Assembly (NCBI GenBank): GCA_004009845.1
Contig: RMBW01000109.1
Span: forward strand, 1 to 64,000
Reading direction: 5' to 3'
Source of the DNA: Davidsoniella eucalypti
Lineage: Eukaryota; Ascomycota; Sordariomycetes; Microascales; Ceratocystidaceae
Length of the DNA stretch: 64,000 nucleotides
The position numbers and the translations under genes were made by a program. Below are positions 1-11,906 of this stretch, one piece after another. The notes under the pieces are model-generated. The model did no database searches. It saw nothing but the letters and a program-made list of their open reading frames with translations, and was not told where the DNA came from. The number at the start of each line of letters is the position of its first letter. Position 1 is the stretch's first letter.

Positions 1-821
1 GAGAGTTATCTGTCTGCTTACACTGCAGAGAACATGCTCTGGAGCTAGCTTGGCTGCAAAGTAAGAAACACTGACTGGGGGGAGGCTATGACGGCTCAGT
101 AGCTTTGAGTTGTTTCGGGTGTGGCCAGGATCAACAAGATGACTTGAAGGTAGTAGCACTAGTTGATAGCTAATGTAACTAGTAGCAAAGCATAACTGGT
201 ACATTTGTTTTCTTAGTGTGTCTGCCTGTCTTTGTTCCATGCATCCGGAAGACAACCACGAGCTTGCTCCGTGACAAGCAGGGATGATCAAGGGTTTGTC
301 TATCTTCGAGGGGTGTGTGAAGGGGCTCGATGGAGCCAGCCGCTCAAGAGCACAGCTCTGACTAGGGCAATCGAAGTGTCTGTAGTGGCCATGGCATGAG
401 CCAGACGATTTTAACACAAAACTAGACAAGAACAGAATTCATATAAGTCAGACCTGCTACGCTCCTACCAGTCACCCATAGAAAGCTTCCTTTTCTTCTT
501 CTTCCCCACCCAACTCTTTCAGTCCCAAGAACTATCGTGCGTGCTTGTCACACACCTTTCTTTCCCTTTCTTTTATTTTATTTTTTAATTTTCGATTCGT
601 ACCGAGTCCGGCACTCACCACTGTTTAACTAAACCCTTCTTTATTTTCTTCTTCACTTCGATATAATACCAAAAAAGACCTCTTGTTAGCCAACACGAGA
701 TATATTTACAATAAAAAAGCCCCAGAAAAGCCGGTTCTTTTTATACCACAACGCTCGCCTACCCTTATTAATATAATCTCCTACTTTCCCTTTCAACAAC
801 GATCCCTTCTCCCTTTTCACC
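1..821. other. Intergenic region and leader of the cupredoxin gene
   Basis: I see no convincing gene here. The last 340 bases before the ATG at 822 are strongly pyrimidine-rich (runs of TTCTT and CCTTTC), which is typical of fungal core promoters and 5' leaders. TATA-like AT stretches lie at about 660-670 and 738-746. The promoter assignment is inferred from composition only. Confidence 0.5.
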
Positions 822-1997
822 ATGAAGTTCTCGACTCTTCTTTTCGCCTCTATGGCCCCCGTCGTCCTGGCCAAGTCTGCTGCCACCAAGTTCCCCGTGA
901 TCAAGCGCGAGCCCATGTTTGGCCAGGCTTCCAAGTCGCAGAAGCTATCCAACGAAAACAACCTATTAAACTCTCTCAAGACCCAGGCCAACAACGTCAT
1001 CATCGTGCTATGGCAAAACCCCGGTGGTGGTGCTGAGACTACCAGACTGGACAAGTCTGTGACCATCACCCAGACCGTCACCGTCCCCAACAAGGCCGTT
1101 GCCACTGAAGCGTCGACGACTACTGGTGCGCAAAAGGATGCTGCTACTACGACTACTAGCTCGGCCTCGGCTACCACGCCTGCCGGCACGGGCTCGAACA
1201 ACGCCGCGGGCGCCACTCACACCGTCACTGTCGGTGGTCCCCAGGGTCTTTCTTACTTCCCCGAGTCTATCAGCGCTGCTGTTGGTGATGTCGTCCAGTT
1301 CGAGTTCCTGTCTCAGAACCACACTGTCACCCAGTCTACCTTCGATACTCCCTGTGTTGCCCTAGAAGGCGGTATGAACTCTGGTTTCATGCCCAATGCC
1401 AACAACACCGTCGTCCCTGCCCCCGCCATGGCCATGCAAGTCAAGACCACTGAGCCTCTCTGTAAGTTACCACTATCTGTATCTCTTGACATCGATCCCT
1501 GACTAATCCTCTCTATAGGGATGTACTGCGCCCAGGGCAACCACTGCGGCCGTGGTATGGTCTTCTCTATCAACCCCTCCACCGCTAAGACCCACGCCCA
1601 GTTCCAGGCTCGCGCCATCAACAGCACTGCCAAGGGCCTGACTGGCTCTAACCTTACCGGCGGTACTGGTGTCCCCGCTGTTGCTGCTCCCGCTTCTACC
1701 GGCTCTGCTACTACTGTCTCCGCGCCTACTGCTGTTGGCACCGGTCTGGTTACTGGTACCGGCACTCTCCAGGCTGACGGTTCTTGCCTGTGCTCTGTCC
1801 AGTGCTCGGCTGGCTCCTTCCCCGCTGCTGCTCAGGGTATCAACTCCGTCGGTGGCGTTTCTGGTAAGTTTACCTTCTCTATAATATCAACATTGAAACA
1901 TAATGCTAACCATCATTTCTTCACAGGCTCCATTGCAATGGCTCAGGCTGCCGGTGTAATCCCTGCTTCGGCACGCCGTATGCGTAGCTTCTGGTAG
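822..1997 (+). CDS. Secreted serine/threonine-rich cupredoxin-domain protein
   Basis: Three exons (822-1461, 1519-1863, 1927-1997) join in frame to 351 residues. Residues 1-17 look like a signal peptide ending in VVLA. A Thr/Ser/Ala-rich linker (about 95-130) leads into a plastocyanin-like domain (about 132-235). The type-1 copper ligands are visible: H167 in QNHTVTQ, then C217, H222 and M227 in YCAQGNHCGRGM. The first intron splits the codon of W214, just before this motif, and removing it restores the motif, which supports the splice sites. C178 and C223 could form a disulphide. A second low-complexity linker and a Cys cluster (SCLCSVQC) precede a short C-terminal tail. The family is known from fungal secretomes and cell walls as extracellular serine-rich proteins. 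A GPI anchor is not evident because the tail ends in a basic, tryptophan-terminated segment. Copper binding is inferred from the ligands; the biological role is unknown. Confidence 0.93.
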
Positions 1998-3134
1998 AGA
2001 TATTAGCTGTTGTCGAAGTATCAAGGCGGACGAAAAAAACAAAACAAGTTAGCGAGTAGTTCTAGCATGTGAAGATACCTAGTAGATGCCACTAGAGCTC
2101 ATGCTATCTCTTCGTTTTGTTGTCCAGAGTTAGTGGGGGATGTTGTTCTATCTATTTGGGAATACAGCGCTGCTTAGTCAAGTCACTAGTAGCCTATGTA
2201 TAGGAATATCAAGCGGAGTTTTGGTGAACCTTTCTTTTTCTATTTTCTTATTCTTTTCTTTGTTCTTGGGCCAAACTGTAGAGCTATTTTATACTTTTTT
2301 TCTTTTTCATTCTAATTTCTTCCCTTTTCATTATGAAATAACGCGATTTGGAGATTTGGGCGGCCTTGGAGATTTTTTTGTAGTTGCTCGACTGGTCTCG
2401 GGTAGTTGTTCGCTCTATTGGTTTGATGGTATAACACAAACACTTTAAAAAAAAAAAACAGAATAACTTGCAAAATTCAACTTTACGCCCAAACATACAT
2501 ACAATGAGTCGTTAGCTAAGCATTGGCCTAGGCAAATCCATATTTCTGAATAATCGAAGGTGATCAAACGCAACCATCAAACAGCACAACTCGGGTTATG
2601 CTTAAGTGAGCTAAACGAACTGGGGGCTGTTTTATAAATCTTTAAGCCTGGCCCCGGAAAGCTCGAATTCCGTGTTCCAGATTTTGGTGTTTCGGGTCGA
2701 CTCCAAGGTAACATTGGCTGTTTATGAAAAGCACTATAGCCAAAGGATACTCGTCTCAGTTGAGGGTAAGAAGAATATGATGACACTTGTCATTTGTCAT
2801 GTTGAGTGTAAGAATTGTATCATGGAAAAGTAAGAACTGAAGATATCGTATATTATGTTAAGAGAAGCTACCAAAGCACACCGACTGTAAAAAAATAATC
2901 AATGAAAAAAAGATCTATAACCCCTAAAGCGCCTTACTACAGTATCGGGAGTCAACTGGCCATTTTGATTTTTCCAACCACAAAGATGCCAACCGGCCAT
3001 GAACAAAAGCTCATGGTTGCTATATGAAATAATGGATAGAGCTCTTGGATGACACGATACAGCTTGTGAGCATCGAAGGCCAAGTTGACTCGCTCCACTG
3101 ATAGTTATATGCCACATACTTCGTAGCAAGACTA
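1998..3134. other. Convergent intergenic region
   Basis: This stretch lies between the 3' ends of the cupredoxin gene (+) and the SERF gene (-) and should hold both 3' UTRs. It is T-rich from about 2235 to 2330 and has an A-run near 2445-2458. No coding frame with recognisable content is present. Confidence 0.5.
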
Positions 3135-3682
3135 TCATTTCTTGGGTTCAGCCTTGCGTGCCTCAGCTATTCATTCATGACTGATGTTAGTATATGAATT
3201 ATTGCGTAGAAGTGACATGGGCTGTGACGATCTAGAGTGGCATATTTGGCGCCCTGAAAATAGCCAGGTAAAATGATAAGGTAGAGGGAAAACTCACCGG
3301 CCGCCTGCTTCTGGCGCATGATATCGGCAGCAGACTCTTTCGTGCGCTGCATTTCTGAGCCAGACAAGCCGTTTGACTTCTTCTATAGAATAGTCAGTAT
3401 GCATTATGTTATACGATTGAAGATAGTACCAACGCCACAGCGCTATTGGCGGCAAAGTAGTTGTCGGCTATCGTATCCACAAAGTAGTCGAGAGAGTCGG
3501 TAATATAATGTAGGTACAAGGCAGTGAAGTAAGGCTTTTTGAGGCTCATATAAGCACAATCCCATTATTGAATGGCTGAAGATCGCTCAACTATCAACTA
3601 TACATAGTGACAAACATACCTGACCAGCCTGCTTCTTGAGGTTAGCCTCACGAGCCTTATCACGTTGGTTTCCGCGGGCCAT
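3135..3682 (-). CDS. 4F5/SERF family small basic protein
   Basis: This small gene is split by two introns: exons 3682-3620, 3382-3298 and 3166-3135. Spliced, it encodes 59 residues. Exon 1 reads MARGNQRDKAREANLKKQ, the near-invariant start of the 4F5/small EDRK-rich factor (SERF) family. Exon 2 carries SGSEMQRTKESAADIMRQKQ and exon 3 the alanine/lysine-rich tail AEARKAEPKK. All junctions have GT..AG borders and keep the frame, and the length is normal for the family. SERF proteins are short, disordered and highly charged; known members modify protein aggregation and bind RNA. The first intron (3383-3619, 237 bp) is long for this window. Upstream on the same strand lie a telomere-like TTAGGGTTA and an ACGCGT box (separate entries). 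Family identification is secure; the cellular role in this organism is inferred. Confidence 0.93.
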
Positions 3683-3840
3683 TTTGGTATATCAGGGACT
3701 GAAGTCTAAAGAATATTAGAAAAAAATGACCTATTATGATGAGTTATTGATGGAAGACTGAGTAATAATTGTTGAAGTCGTTGGTTGTGATGAACAATTA
3801 ATGGCAGGTTCTAGAACCTTGGTGCAAAAGTGGAGAAAAT

Positions 3841-3860
3841 ATACGCGTAACCCCGCGTAT
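3841..3860. promoter_or_regulatory. ATACGCG inverted repeat with an MCB-like ACGCGT core
   Basis: ATACGCG (3841-3847) and CGCGTAT (3854-3860) form perfect inverted arms 6 bp apart. The left arm contains ACGCGT (3843-3848), the MluI cell-cycle box recognised by MBF in yeasts. It lies about 160 bp upstream of the SERF start codon. Function is inferred from motif and position only. Confidence 0.35.
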
Positions 3861-3861
3861 A

Positions 3862-3870
3862 TAACCCTAA
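3862..3870 (-). promoter_or_regulatory. Telobox-like TTAGGGTTA in the SERF promoter
   Basis: On the minus strand the sequence reads TTAGGGTTA, 180 bp upstream of the SERF ATG and in the gene's own orientation. Tbf1-type factors bind such telomere-like sites in fungal promoters; a role here is inferred. Confidence 0.4.
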
Positions 3871-6165
3871 TGATTGAAAATATTGTACGTTTCAACTAAC
3901 AAAATTCTCAAGTTTATCTTTATGGAAGAAGTCTTGCGTTTGCATGGTTGGAACGTTGAATATTGCTATGATTAAGTTTCTATCACATAATTATCTCCCA
4001 TGTAGGTAATGATCTATTCACCATAGTACAACATAATTCAACATGCTATCGAGAGTCGCGTGTTACAAAACGTGATCCAGATGCCTAAAACCTAGAGCCT
4101 GAGGGATGCCACTATGAAGACTTTAGTAGCCAGACTTACTTGCATAGGGAACCGCCCAAGACCAGTGGTCTGAAGTGAGGTTAAGAGGAGAACGATACGA
4201 TCATCGCCATGTCCAAGTTTCTATAATTGAATTGATCGTGTGGAAATCCACGGAAGCACAGAGTTTGTCGAGTAGCAATGTTTTTGATTGAGGATGGAGA
4301 ATGTCATATGTCAATGACGTGTTATTGTTAAGATTACCGCCTGCTCGAGATAGGAAATCCCGCTATAAGACGTAAGACACGGCCAAAGTTTCTACGATTT
4401 AAAGGCTGAAACAAAGCCATAGTCGTAGATCCTTCAAGGGACTGAAGAGTACAGCGTCGACTGGACAAAGTGCCATCTTGTCAAAATGTAGTAGCGCGTC
4501 TGTTGAACATGATCGCAAAGAACCCGAGGAAGCAGAGGAGGAAATGCAGGCTCGATCGGCTTTTGTCGGCATCGAACGCGAGTAAAGGCTTCTGCCACCC
4601 GGCGCTTAAGATAATGTGGTGCTTCAGGCTTGATTGGCTGACAGGCGCTTATAGCGAATGCAGTGCAGCCGCGATTCTTATGCTCTCCTGGTCTGGATTT
4701 ATCTTCGATATCTTTGTTCCTTTCTCTCCTCGCTAGCTCCCTTCTATTCAGACTACGGCTGTCCAGACTACGGCCATATGCTCGACATGCTGCTATATTC
4801 ATGTTTAGAATTATGTGGCGCTTTACTACTTATATATACGAATGGGCGGTTGATCGCCAGTAAACGAAGCATCAACTAAATGCCAATCCAATATTTGCAG
4901 GGGTTTTTGTGGGTGGAAACCATAGCTTCCCTGGATTTTGTTTGAGTGTAAGTCTGCTTTGTACCTGAAATTGTAGATCATTGATATGCGTACCTTTAAC
5001 ATCACGCCGCACAAACTGAATGAAGTTAAAGAGTTCGGTACACATGTCAACATGATGCTCTAGCCGTCTAGGTTGCTTGGGCCCTTTGTCTGCATAAAGG
5101 CCCCTTTGAATCATGTCTACTTGCTGCTAGACTGTCTAGAATGGCATTGATATGAGGCATGTCGATTGGCCTACAATGCCCCGTTGCATCAATCTGCGCC
5201 TTTATTCACCAGTGAAAGGTTCGAAACATATGCCGTCCAGGGCTTCTGTAGTTAAATAAACCCAACAGAAGTAATGTACTTGAGCTGTAGTAGGTTATAG
5301 TAGCAAGTGATTTGCTCTTATCTACCACAATCCACCCCTCTTGACCCCCGGCAGACTTCCACAAAGACTGGGCCGTGAAAGCGCCCAACACGCCCTTTGT
5401 TTCGAACACCCACTGGCAAGATTTTGACTGGATGTCAGCGCTCCATTTGGTAGCTGAGGGGAGGTCAAGCCTTCACAAAGAAAAATCTAGACGGTAAAGG
5501 CTTAGGCTAAGAATATATCTTAAATCGCTGGCATGGTATAAGCTTTGTTGAAGCCCCTCCAAGGCCATCTCGTGAATCTTCTCTTCTGCTATATTGATAA
5601 TTTTTTCTTTGTGCTGTGTATTCTGTATCGACGGTGCAGCTTAGCTGTCTTTGTTACAACTCTTTTTTCCTTTGTATAGCATTTCATCTTCTTTGTTTCC
5701 ATTACCTTGTTTGCCTATCTCATTGTTCCTCAAGCTTGCTGCCTTCCAAATCTCTAGATCTGTAGGATTTCTGTGCTAGCTACTCAACACCAAGATATAT
5801 CACCGCGTCATCATATAGCTAGCCATCTTTGTTTGCTGAATCGATCGGACGAGAACTAGATACAAATGACCCTTTGAGTCCCGTCATCGAATGAATGGTT
5901 TTGGTCTTTAAAAGGGAACACGACAGATACCTGCCATCCTATCTCATTGATCTCTTCTTCTTCATTCAACACGACATTTGTTCGTCCTGTTTATAGCTTC
6001 TTTTTCGTTCGGTGCTTCATTTCAGATCTTCTTTGACATTCCATCATCCAATCTCTCTCTGGCTGGTCCGGAATCTTGTCTCATACTGCATTCATTCGTA
6101 GGTGGCTCTTCCAACCCATACTCGCTGTCACTACGTTGTACTAACTATCTCCGCCAGTCTACTAA
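3871..6165. other. Intergenic region between divergent SERF and membrane-protein genes
   Basis: No gene is supported. The longest open frame on the minus strand (4802-4434, 122 codons) has an ATG but no recognisable domain and a biased Arg-rich composition. A short tandem pair CAGACTACGG is seen at about 4749-4773. The last 700 bases are increasingly pyrimidine-rich, as expected for the promoter of the gene starting at 6273. Confidence 0.45.
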
Positions 6166-6173
6166 TATAAATA
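6166..6173 (+). promoter_or_regulatory. TATA-like box of the membrane-protein gene
   Basis: TATAAATA sits 100 bp upstream of the ATG at 6273, inside a CT-rich leader. Position and sequence fit a TATA element; no transcription start is known. Confidence 0.35.
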
Positions 6174-6272
6174 CCCTTGCATGGTCTCCACGAGGATACA
6201 CCCAGAACATCTTTCCATCCACCGCTCTTTTTTTCTTTCTTCGGACGTTGGATATACACACTTGTTTCCAAC

Positions 6273-7118
6273 ATGTTCGATCTTTCCCAAAATACTTCAC
6301 TGCGCGGCTCCGGCCACCTCCTACTCAACGCTCTTCGTGCCTGCACCATAGTTGCACTCCTCATCATCTCTGCCTCTTGCTGGGTCATGGTGGTGATGAC
6401 GGGGAAGAACGGATCGTTCTTCTTTTTCGATGCCCTTTCGCAGATATTCGCATCAGGCATCGCAATCTTCCTGACGGTTTCTGAAATAGGCCTCTTCCGC
6501 AAGTTCTTCGAACGCAACTGGCCTGCCTTTTCCCACCGCCGGGGATTAACTTGGCTCGGCTCTGCCCTGATCGTCCTGTCGTGCCATGTTCTTGGCGAGC
6601 TAAATCGAGCTCAATTGTCACAAGACGCCATCGGCATGGCGTTGTGGCGCCTCATCCTAGCTTCAGGCATTCTTGGCCTCATCTTTGGCTTCGTCAATAT
6701 AGCCTGTAGTATTGTGTTCCGTGACTCTGAGCACCACATCAATGCGCGTAGCATACGCTCTGACGGCTCGCTCGCTGGAAACAATAGCTCATATGCGGGC
6801 TCATACGCAGAGTCCGCACATTCTATCGATCCTGTCCAGCACGAAAAGTTCTCTGCTGCTAAGAGATGGACTCAAAAACTCTCACCGTTCAACCACGGGG
6901 GCCGGCCAAAGATTAGTCATCCAATGCCAATGACAAAGCCCGCATACTACCCTTCGGATATCACTGCCCAGCCGGTGGATTCAGTCTACGACGATGATCG
7001 GCGAAGCCCAATAGCGCCAGATCTTCTGCGGCCCCAGACAGCATTGCATCCTATGAACTCTACCAACGCTGAGGTTTCTCGCCACTACAGTGAGGTTTCC
7101 TATATGAACCGCTTTTAA
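6273..7118 (+). CDS. Four-transmembrane fungal protein (DUF7598-like)
   Basis: A single-exon frame of 281 codons. I chose the ATG at 6273 (MFDLSQNTSLRGSG) because the homologous family starts with this kind of short NTSLRG segment; the upstream part of the frame has no ATG and lies in the leader. Four hydrophobic helices are visible: around ACTIVALLIISASCWVMVV, the FFFFDALSQIFASGIAIFL segment, WLGSALIVLSCHVLG, and LILASGILGLIFGFVNIACS. They are followed by a hydrophilic Ser/Tyr/Pro-rich C-terminal half. From memory of the family this layout (FFFFDA, NWP, the helix before FRDS) fits the fungal DUF7598 group, whose function is unknown. A membrane location is clear; substrate and role are not. 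An AATAAA at 7175-7180 lies 57 bp past the stop. Confidence 0.85.
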   Translation: MFDLSQNTSLRGSGHLLLNALRACTIVALLIISASCWVMVVMTGKNGSFFFFDALSQIFASGIAIFLTVSEIGLFRKFFERNWPAFSHRRGLTWLGSALIVLSCHVLGELNRAQLSQDAIGMALWRLILASGILGLIFGFVNIACSIVFRDSEHHINARSIRSDGSLAGNNSSYAGSYAESAHSIDPVQHEKFSAAKRWTQKLSPFNHGGRPKISHPMPMTKPAYYPSDITAQPVDSVYDDDRRSPIAPDLLRPQTALHPMNSTNAEVSRHYSEVSYMNRF

Positions 7119-7174
7119 CCAAGTCGGTTTATTAGGCAAGGCTTTTTGCAGCTTTCGGTCTCGTTGCTGGTAGC

Positions 7175-7180
7175 AATAAA
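7175..7180 (+). terminator. AATAAA polyadenylation-type signal
   Basis: AATAAA lies 57 bp downstream of the TAA of the four-helix membrane-protein gene and is a plausible 3'-end signal. No poly(A) site is known. Confidence 0.35.
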
Positions 7181-9553
7181 AAAACCGACGTTTGTGTCTG
7201 TTACTTCTAAAATTCTTTAATCATCTTGATATCCATCCACCTACGACATTTCCCTTGTTATACGCATTTACATCTTTCACATTTTCCTTTTGAACTTTCT
7301 CAAGCCTCATCGTTGCTGTTTTTCATGAGTCATTCGTTGTCTTTTTCTTTTCTCTGTTTCACACACTGTTCCCCATTTTTAGTTAACTAGCCTAAATACG
7401 TTCATTATGTCGGTTGCGTATATGCAACTATCACGACTAGATCTGCATGTGAAGGGCCTAGTAGCTGTTATTTCGTATGTTTAATCATCAATAAAATTGG
7501 ACTTCATATCTCTATTAATCTTAGTTATCTATTTTGTAGAATATTGACTGTGAACATTATTATGTAATATGATACTACGTATAACTCTGGTAAAAATGTC
7601 GACAGGTACTAACAATGTTAATGTCAGTATACAACCCTAGAACAATGCTCGTAGGGTTAGAGATGTTACACGAACTATTAAAGCCACATTACGCTGCCAT
7701 GAAGCCATGAAGTCACGTGTGCGCCACATAGCAATGCGATAGATATATTTGAGGCTAGCCTAGCATTGCTAGCAAATAGCTCTCAACTGTCGCACGACGT
7801 CCTTGGACTTCTCTCACTTTCTCCAACGTCACTATCGAATTCCATCTTCGGAAAACAGAGCCAGCCTTTCCTTGACGTCTCGCCTGTGGTGTAGTTTCAA
7901 TTTTCTTCCATGCCACTGGAATTTCTCATTTAACATCAACAGCATTGAGCATTAGCGATCATTAATCGCTTCCTGTTCCATCATTCTCGACACAGAAAAA
8001 TCTTTGCGATCACTAAATTAATATTATATATATACACTATTCTACTACTATATCAACACGGAAATTGACGAACAAACGAACTTCGAAAGCTTTTATGAAA
8101 TTTTAACGACAACCCGACTTTTCGCTATCTGACACCATTGATTGAACTGATATCTGGTTTGTCGAAAACTTCATTCATCATCAAATATTTCAACCAATAA
8201 TTAGTGCTGCGATAACATATACAGCAGTAGTCAATTGCGTACACGCTGACAGATACTATAGCGACAGCAATACGTCGTAAATATTCATATCAACCATTCT
8301 CTTCCCTCGTCGGTCATATCGACAAGCACGATCGGATCGAAACCTGCGCACACATCTATACATGGACATCCGACTCCAATAGAGCTTTATATACCCTATA
8401 TCGCACGCGATACATAGGGCCCGTCTTGCAAGTGGCTTGAAGGTTGGGTACAGTTGCAGGAGCTTGAGAAGATCTTTCCTTGTTTTACTTGGACTGAGTA
8501 TCGCTTTGTTGCACGCACGGCTGATATCAGCACTTCCTTGACTCTAGCCTTGTCGCCTTTCATCTTTTTGTTAGACCTTCTGAGGAGTTTAGTCCTGGAC
8601 TTAAGTCTGAACCGTCATTTGTCTATTTTTTTTTTCAGTTGTCTTGTTGTTAGTTTGGTGTCGTTTGATTGTTCTGTTTATTACTTTTTTTTTTTTTGTC
8701 AAGGAGGAACTTAGAACCAAAAGAAACCAAGGCCAGCCAAGCCAACACAAAGCCATCTTGCCGTTGTGAAAGTTATCTCAAGTCAATCTAATCGATATCT
8801 GTCGCTGATTATTGACACAGCTGTGTTTTTGTCACTGACAAAAGAAACAAAGAAGAAAGAGCCCATTGAGAAACGAAGGAAAACACCACATATCTCGTTT
8901 TCTTCAGTGTAGAGTCTCAGCGTACTAAATCTATTGGCTGTAAAACGGTAGCTTGAGAAGAGCACCTGGCAAGCGTGTTTCTTGAGGCCTTTGTGTTATC
9001 CTTTTTATCTTCTTTTTATTATTCATTCTATAGTTTTACACTATAAGAAAGCGAGTTAAATTTGCGTTTCTCATCACGAGATCCAAGAACATACCTCACT
9101 TCTTGTAGTTCTTTGTTCATTCGATCAGAGACCAACCGTCGGGCCCAAGATTTCTCATAGACAATCCCTTTTTGTCTTCTCCGTATCCTTCATCTGTGGG
9201 GAGTATAGGAGCTCTTGATTCTTGCTTGTTATCCACCCCGTCACCTCTCTGTTGGTTCTTGTAGACTACCCGCGTTAATACGTATGATCTCTAAACTACG
9301 ACTAGCTTGGAGACTGAGACTATCTGAAATCGAGGTAGCCATATATCGGATAGGCTAAGGGGCTCGTTTCCTCGTAGAGCAGCTGGAATACACCCGTTGC
9401 CTTGCGGCCGATTCAACACCCTATTGGATCTCGAAGGTAATCTAAGCTGGAATTAAGAAGATCATAAACCCCTTGGTTATCGTAAATATCCTTCTTAGGA
9501 TATCAACTACCCCCTCTTCTTGAAAAAAAAGAAGGTCTTTTGTTAGTCACACA
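7181..9553. other. Intergenic region and possible long PCF11 leader
   Basis: This 2.4 kb stretch holds no supported gene. From about 7790 on it looks like a long 5' leader: pyrimidine-rich blocks, few ATGs and a T-rich patch at 8628-8700. The longest frame (8454-8714) is hydrophobic, T-rich and unlike a protein. Whether it is transcribed as PCF11 5' UTR or separately cannot be told from sequence. Confidence 0.4.
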
Positions 9554-11906
9554 ATGGCCGACTACGAAAGCAATGCCGGCGCTGAAGTTGCCGAAGACTT
9601 CCGTAGTGCCTTGGAAGACATGACGACTGTTTTGCGAGTCGAGATCATGAACCTTTGCCAGATTGCTCGTGAGAATACGGAATTTGCCGTTGACATCGCA
9701 CACACCCTACAGTCTTATATCCTTAAGGTAAGAAGAATAGCTATTGAAAGCCATACATTCTTCATGGACCTCGTGCTAACAACTATTCCTAGGCTGCACC
9801 ACACCGCAAGTTACCCGCGCTGTACGTTCTCGACGCTATTGTAAAGAATGTTGGCACACCATACACCCTATATCTAGCACCTAAGCTGTATCGAATGTTC
9901 ATGGAGTCGTATGCTACTGTGGACAGCAACGTGCGTCGTAAGATGGAGGAGATGCTGAGAACGTGGAAGCAATCAGTTCCGGGTTCTATTGATACCCGGC
10001 CCGTCTTCCCGTTAGATGTCGTACAGCCCATTGAAGACGCATTAATGAAGGCTTCCGCCTCTGCGGCCCAGGTGCAACAAAAGAACATGGCTACGCACAT
10101 GGCTATGAACCGCCCTCGTCAACAGATCAACGTCCGCAACACGCCTTCACCACATCAAGTCATCAACTCGCCGTTTGGTGTACCGCCCGCTGGCTACGGC
10201 CAACCTATGACGCAGCAGATTGTAAGTGAATACTTTGGTATGTCTTTGGATAGAAACGCTAACACAAGACACCAGGCTACCCCTCCTCCTGTTCAGCAGT
10301 TCCAGCCACCAACAGCGCCCGCAGCGCATCGCCAGGCTCAGGCCGCACAGCAAGAGGCTGCCGAGTTCGAAAAGCTGAAGGTTGATGTTGCCAATCTAAT
10401 TCAGACGCTTCAGATTGCGACTTCTCGGCATCCCAACGATGCTGCCAACCATGCCAAACTGCGAGCTGTCACAGACTTACATGGATGCTTTACCCAGGGC
10501 GAGGTTCTAAAAGGTGAACAGCTAGCCCAAGCAAAGCGCCAAGTCGACGATCTCGCTGCAGCTGCCCGGATGGCCTTGTTGGTTCAACAGGCCCCCCCCC
10601 CTCCTCCTGTTGCGCCAGTAGTTCCTCCGGCGGCCCCCAAGGTCACGTTGGATTCGATCCTGGGACCTGGCGCATTGGCTGCCCTCATGGCGAATAGATC
10701 AAGTGCAACGCCTACGCCTCCGGTCCCTATTCGAACACCGCCGACCCAACCCGCTGCTATGCGCAACGCCGCCGCAGCCGCCGCCGCCAGAAGCATTCCT
10801 CAAGCCGCTTCTGTCGTGCCCGTCATGACTCGATCAACACCAACACCACCCACCATGGCCTCTTCGGTTGCGCCGGCTCCTGTCGCTGCACCCGCGGCAC
10901 CTGCTCTCCCAGGAAACGTCAACACGTTACTTTCGCAGTTACGTAGTCGCGGCATGCTAGGCGGAACTCCTCCGGTGCCGACTCCAACACCGCCTACTTT
11001 ACCGTTTACTTTGCCGATCCCTCCCCCGCAGGTACCAAAGCCTCAGCCGCCTCAACAGCAGGCTGCGCCTATGGCGCCTACGATTTCTGGGCTTCCAGCT
11101 ATCATTGCAAACGCATTGGCAGCACAGCGTCAGCAACAGAAATGGAAAACACCAAAGGAGGAAATGAAAGACATTCAGCTCACTACTGCCTCTCTCAATC
11201 AAGAGTAAGTCTAGATATTACATCTTCAGACTTCATTTCTATATTCTAATACTTCACAATAGCAACACTCGGTTAGTTTTCACAATGCTCGAGGGGATTG
11301 GAAAGCCATGCTCGCAATGTGGTCGCCGCTTCAAGAACGACGAAGCTGGTAAGAAACAGCGTGTCAACCACATGGACTGGCACTTCAAGGTGCACCAGCG
11401 CGGCACTAAGGCCGAGAAACATGGCCAGCACCGAAGCTGGTATCTCGACGAAAAGGTATGTCCATCTGCTGATCCATATTGTTGTATCTTCGGGCAGCAT
11501 AGAAACTTTATACATGAAATCACATCTCTAACACATTTTAACTCTACAGGCCTGGGTTGTATCACAAGAAGTCATAGATGTCGACATACCTGATGCCCCC
11601 ACAGCCAACGCCGCAGCACCTAAACAAGCGCAAGCACAATATATCGCTGTTCCCGACCCTATAGAGGGTGTCAACATGGCGTGCTCGATTTGCGCAGACA
11701 AATTCGTCAACAAGTGGCTCGATTCAGCCCAAGAATGGGTATGGTTGGACACGCTACGTATCGGCAACAAGGCGTACCACGCAAGTTGTTACAACGAGGC
11801 GTTTTGGTCACGTAATACGCTAGAGCCAGTCCTGGGCAAGCGGAAAGCAGAAGAGTCGATGCAGTTGCAAACGGAGGGAAAGAAGTGGCGTATGGAAGTT
11901 GTTTGA
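9554..11906 (+). CDS. PCF11: Pre-mRNA cleavage complex II protein PCF11
   Basis: Five exons (9554-9727, 9793-10221, 10276-11204, 11263-11455, 11550-11906) join in frame to 693 residues. Residues 1-140 form a CTD-interacting domain with the family pattern LRVEIMNLCQIARENTEFA, then KLPALYVLDAIVKNVG and YLAPKLYRMF. A Gln/Pro/Ala-rich middle follows, including a polyproline run encoded by C10 at 10592-10601. Two zinc fingers flank the expected C-terminal region: C527-C530-H547-H551, and C620-C623-H652-C655 with the family's WLD..WVW segment between them. Pcf11 binds phosphorylated RNA polymerase II CTD and acts in cleavage factor IA, in mRNA 3'-end cleavage and transcription termination. Length and domain order match known fungal Pcf11. 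All four introns have GT..AG borders. Identification is firm; the exact borders of intron 2 inside the low-complexity region are slightly less so. Confidence 0.93.

Noticed and set aside
686..1765. Minus-strand frames of 104-176 codons over the cupredoxin gene
   Set aside because: They overlap well-supported coding exons and consist of low-complexity mirror sequence.
4434..4802. Minus-strand ATG frame of 122 codons
   Set aside because: It has no recognisable domain, its N-terminal part derives from a tandem CAGACTACGG pair, and no splice or promoter context supports it.
10592..10601. C10 run in PCF11 as a possible frameshift
   Set aside because: The frame stays consistent on both sides and the run simply encodes part of a proline stretch.
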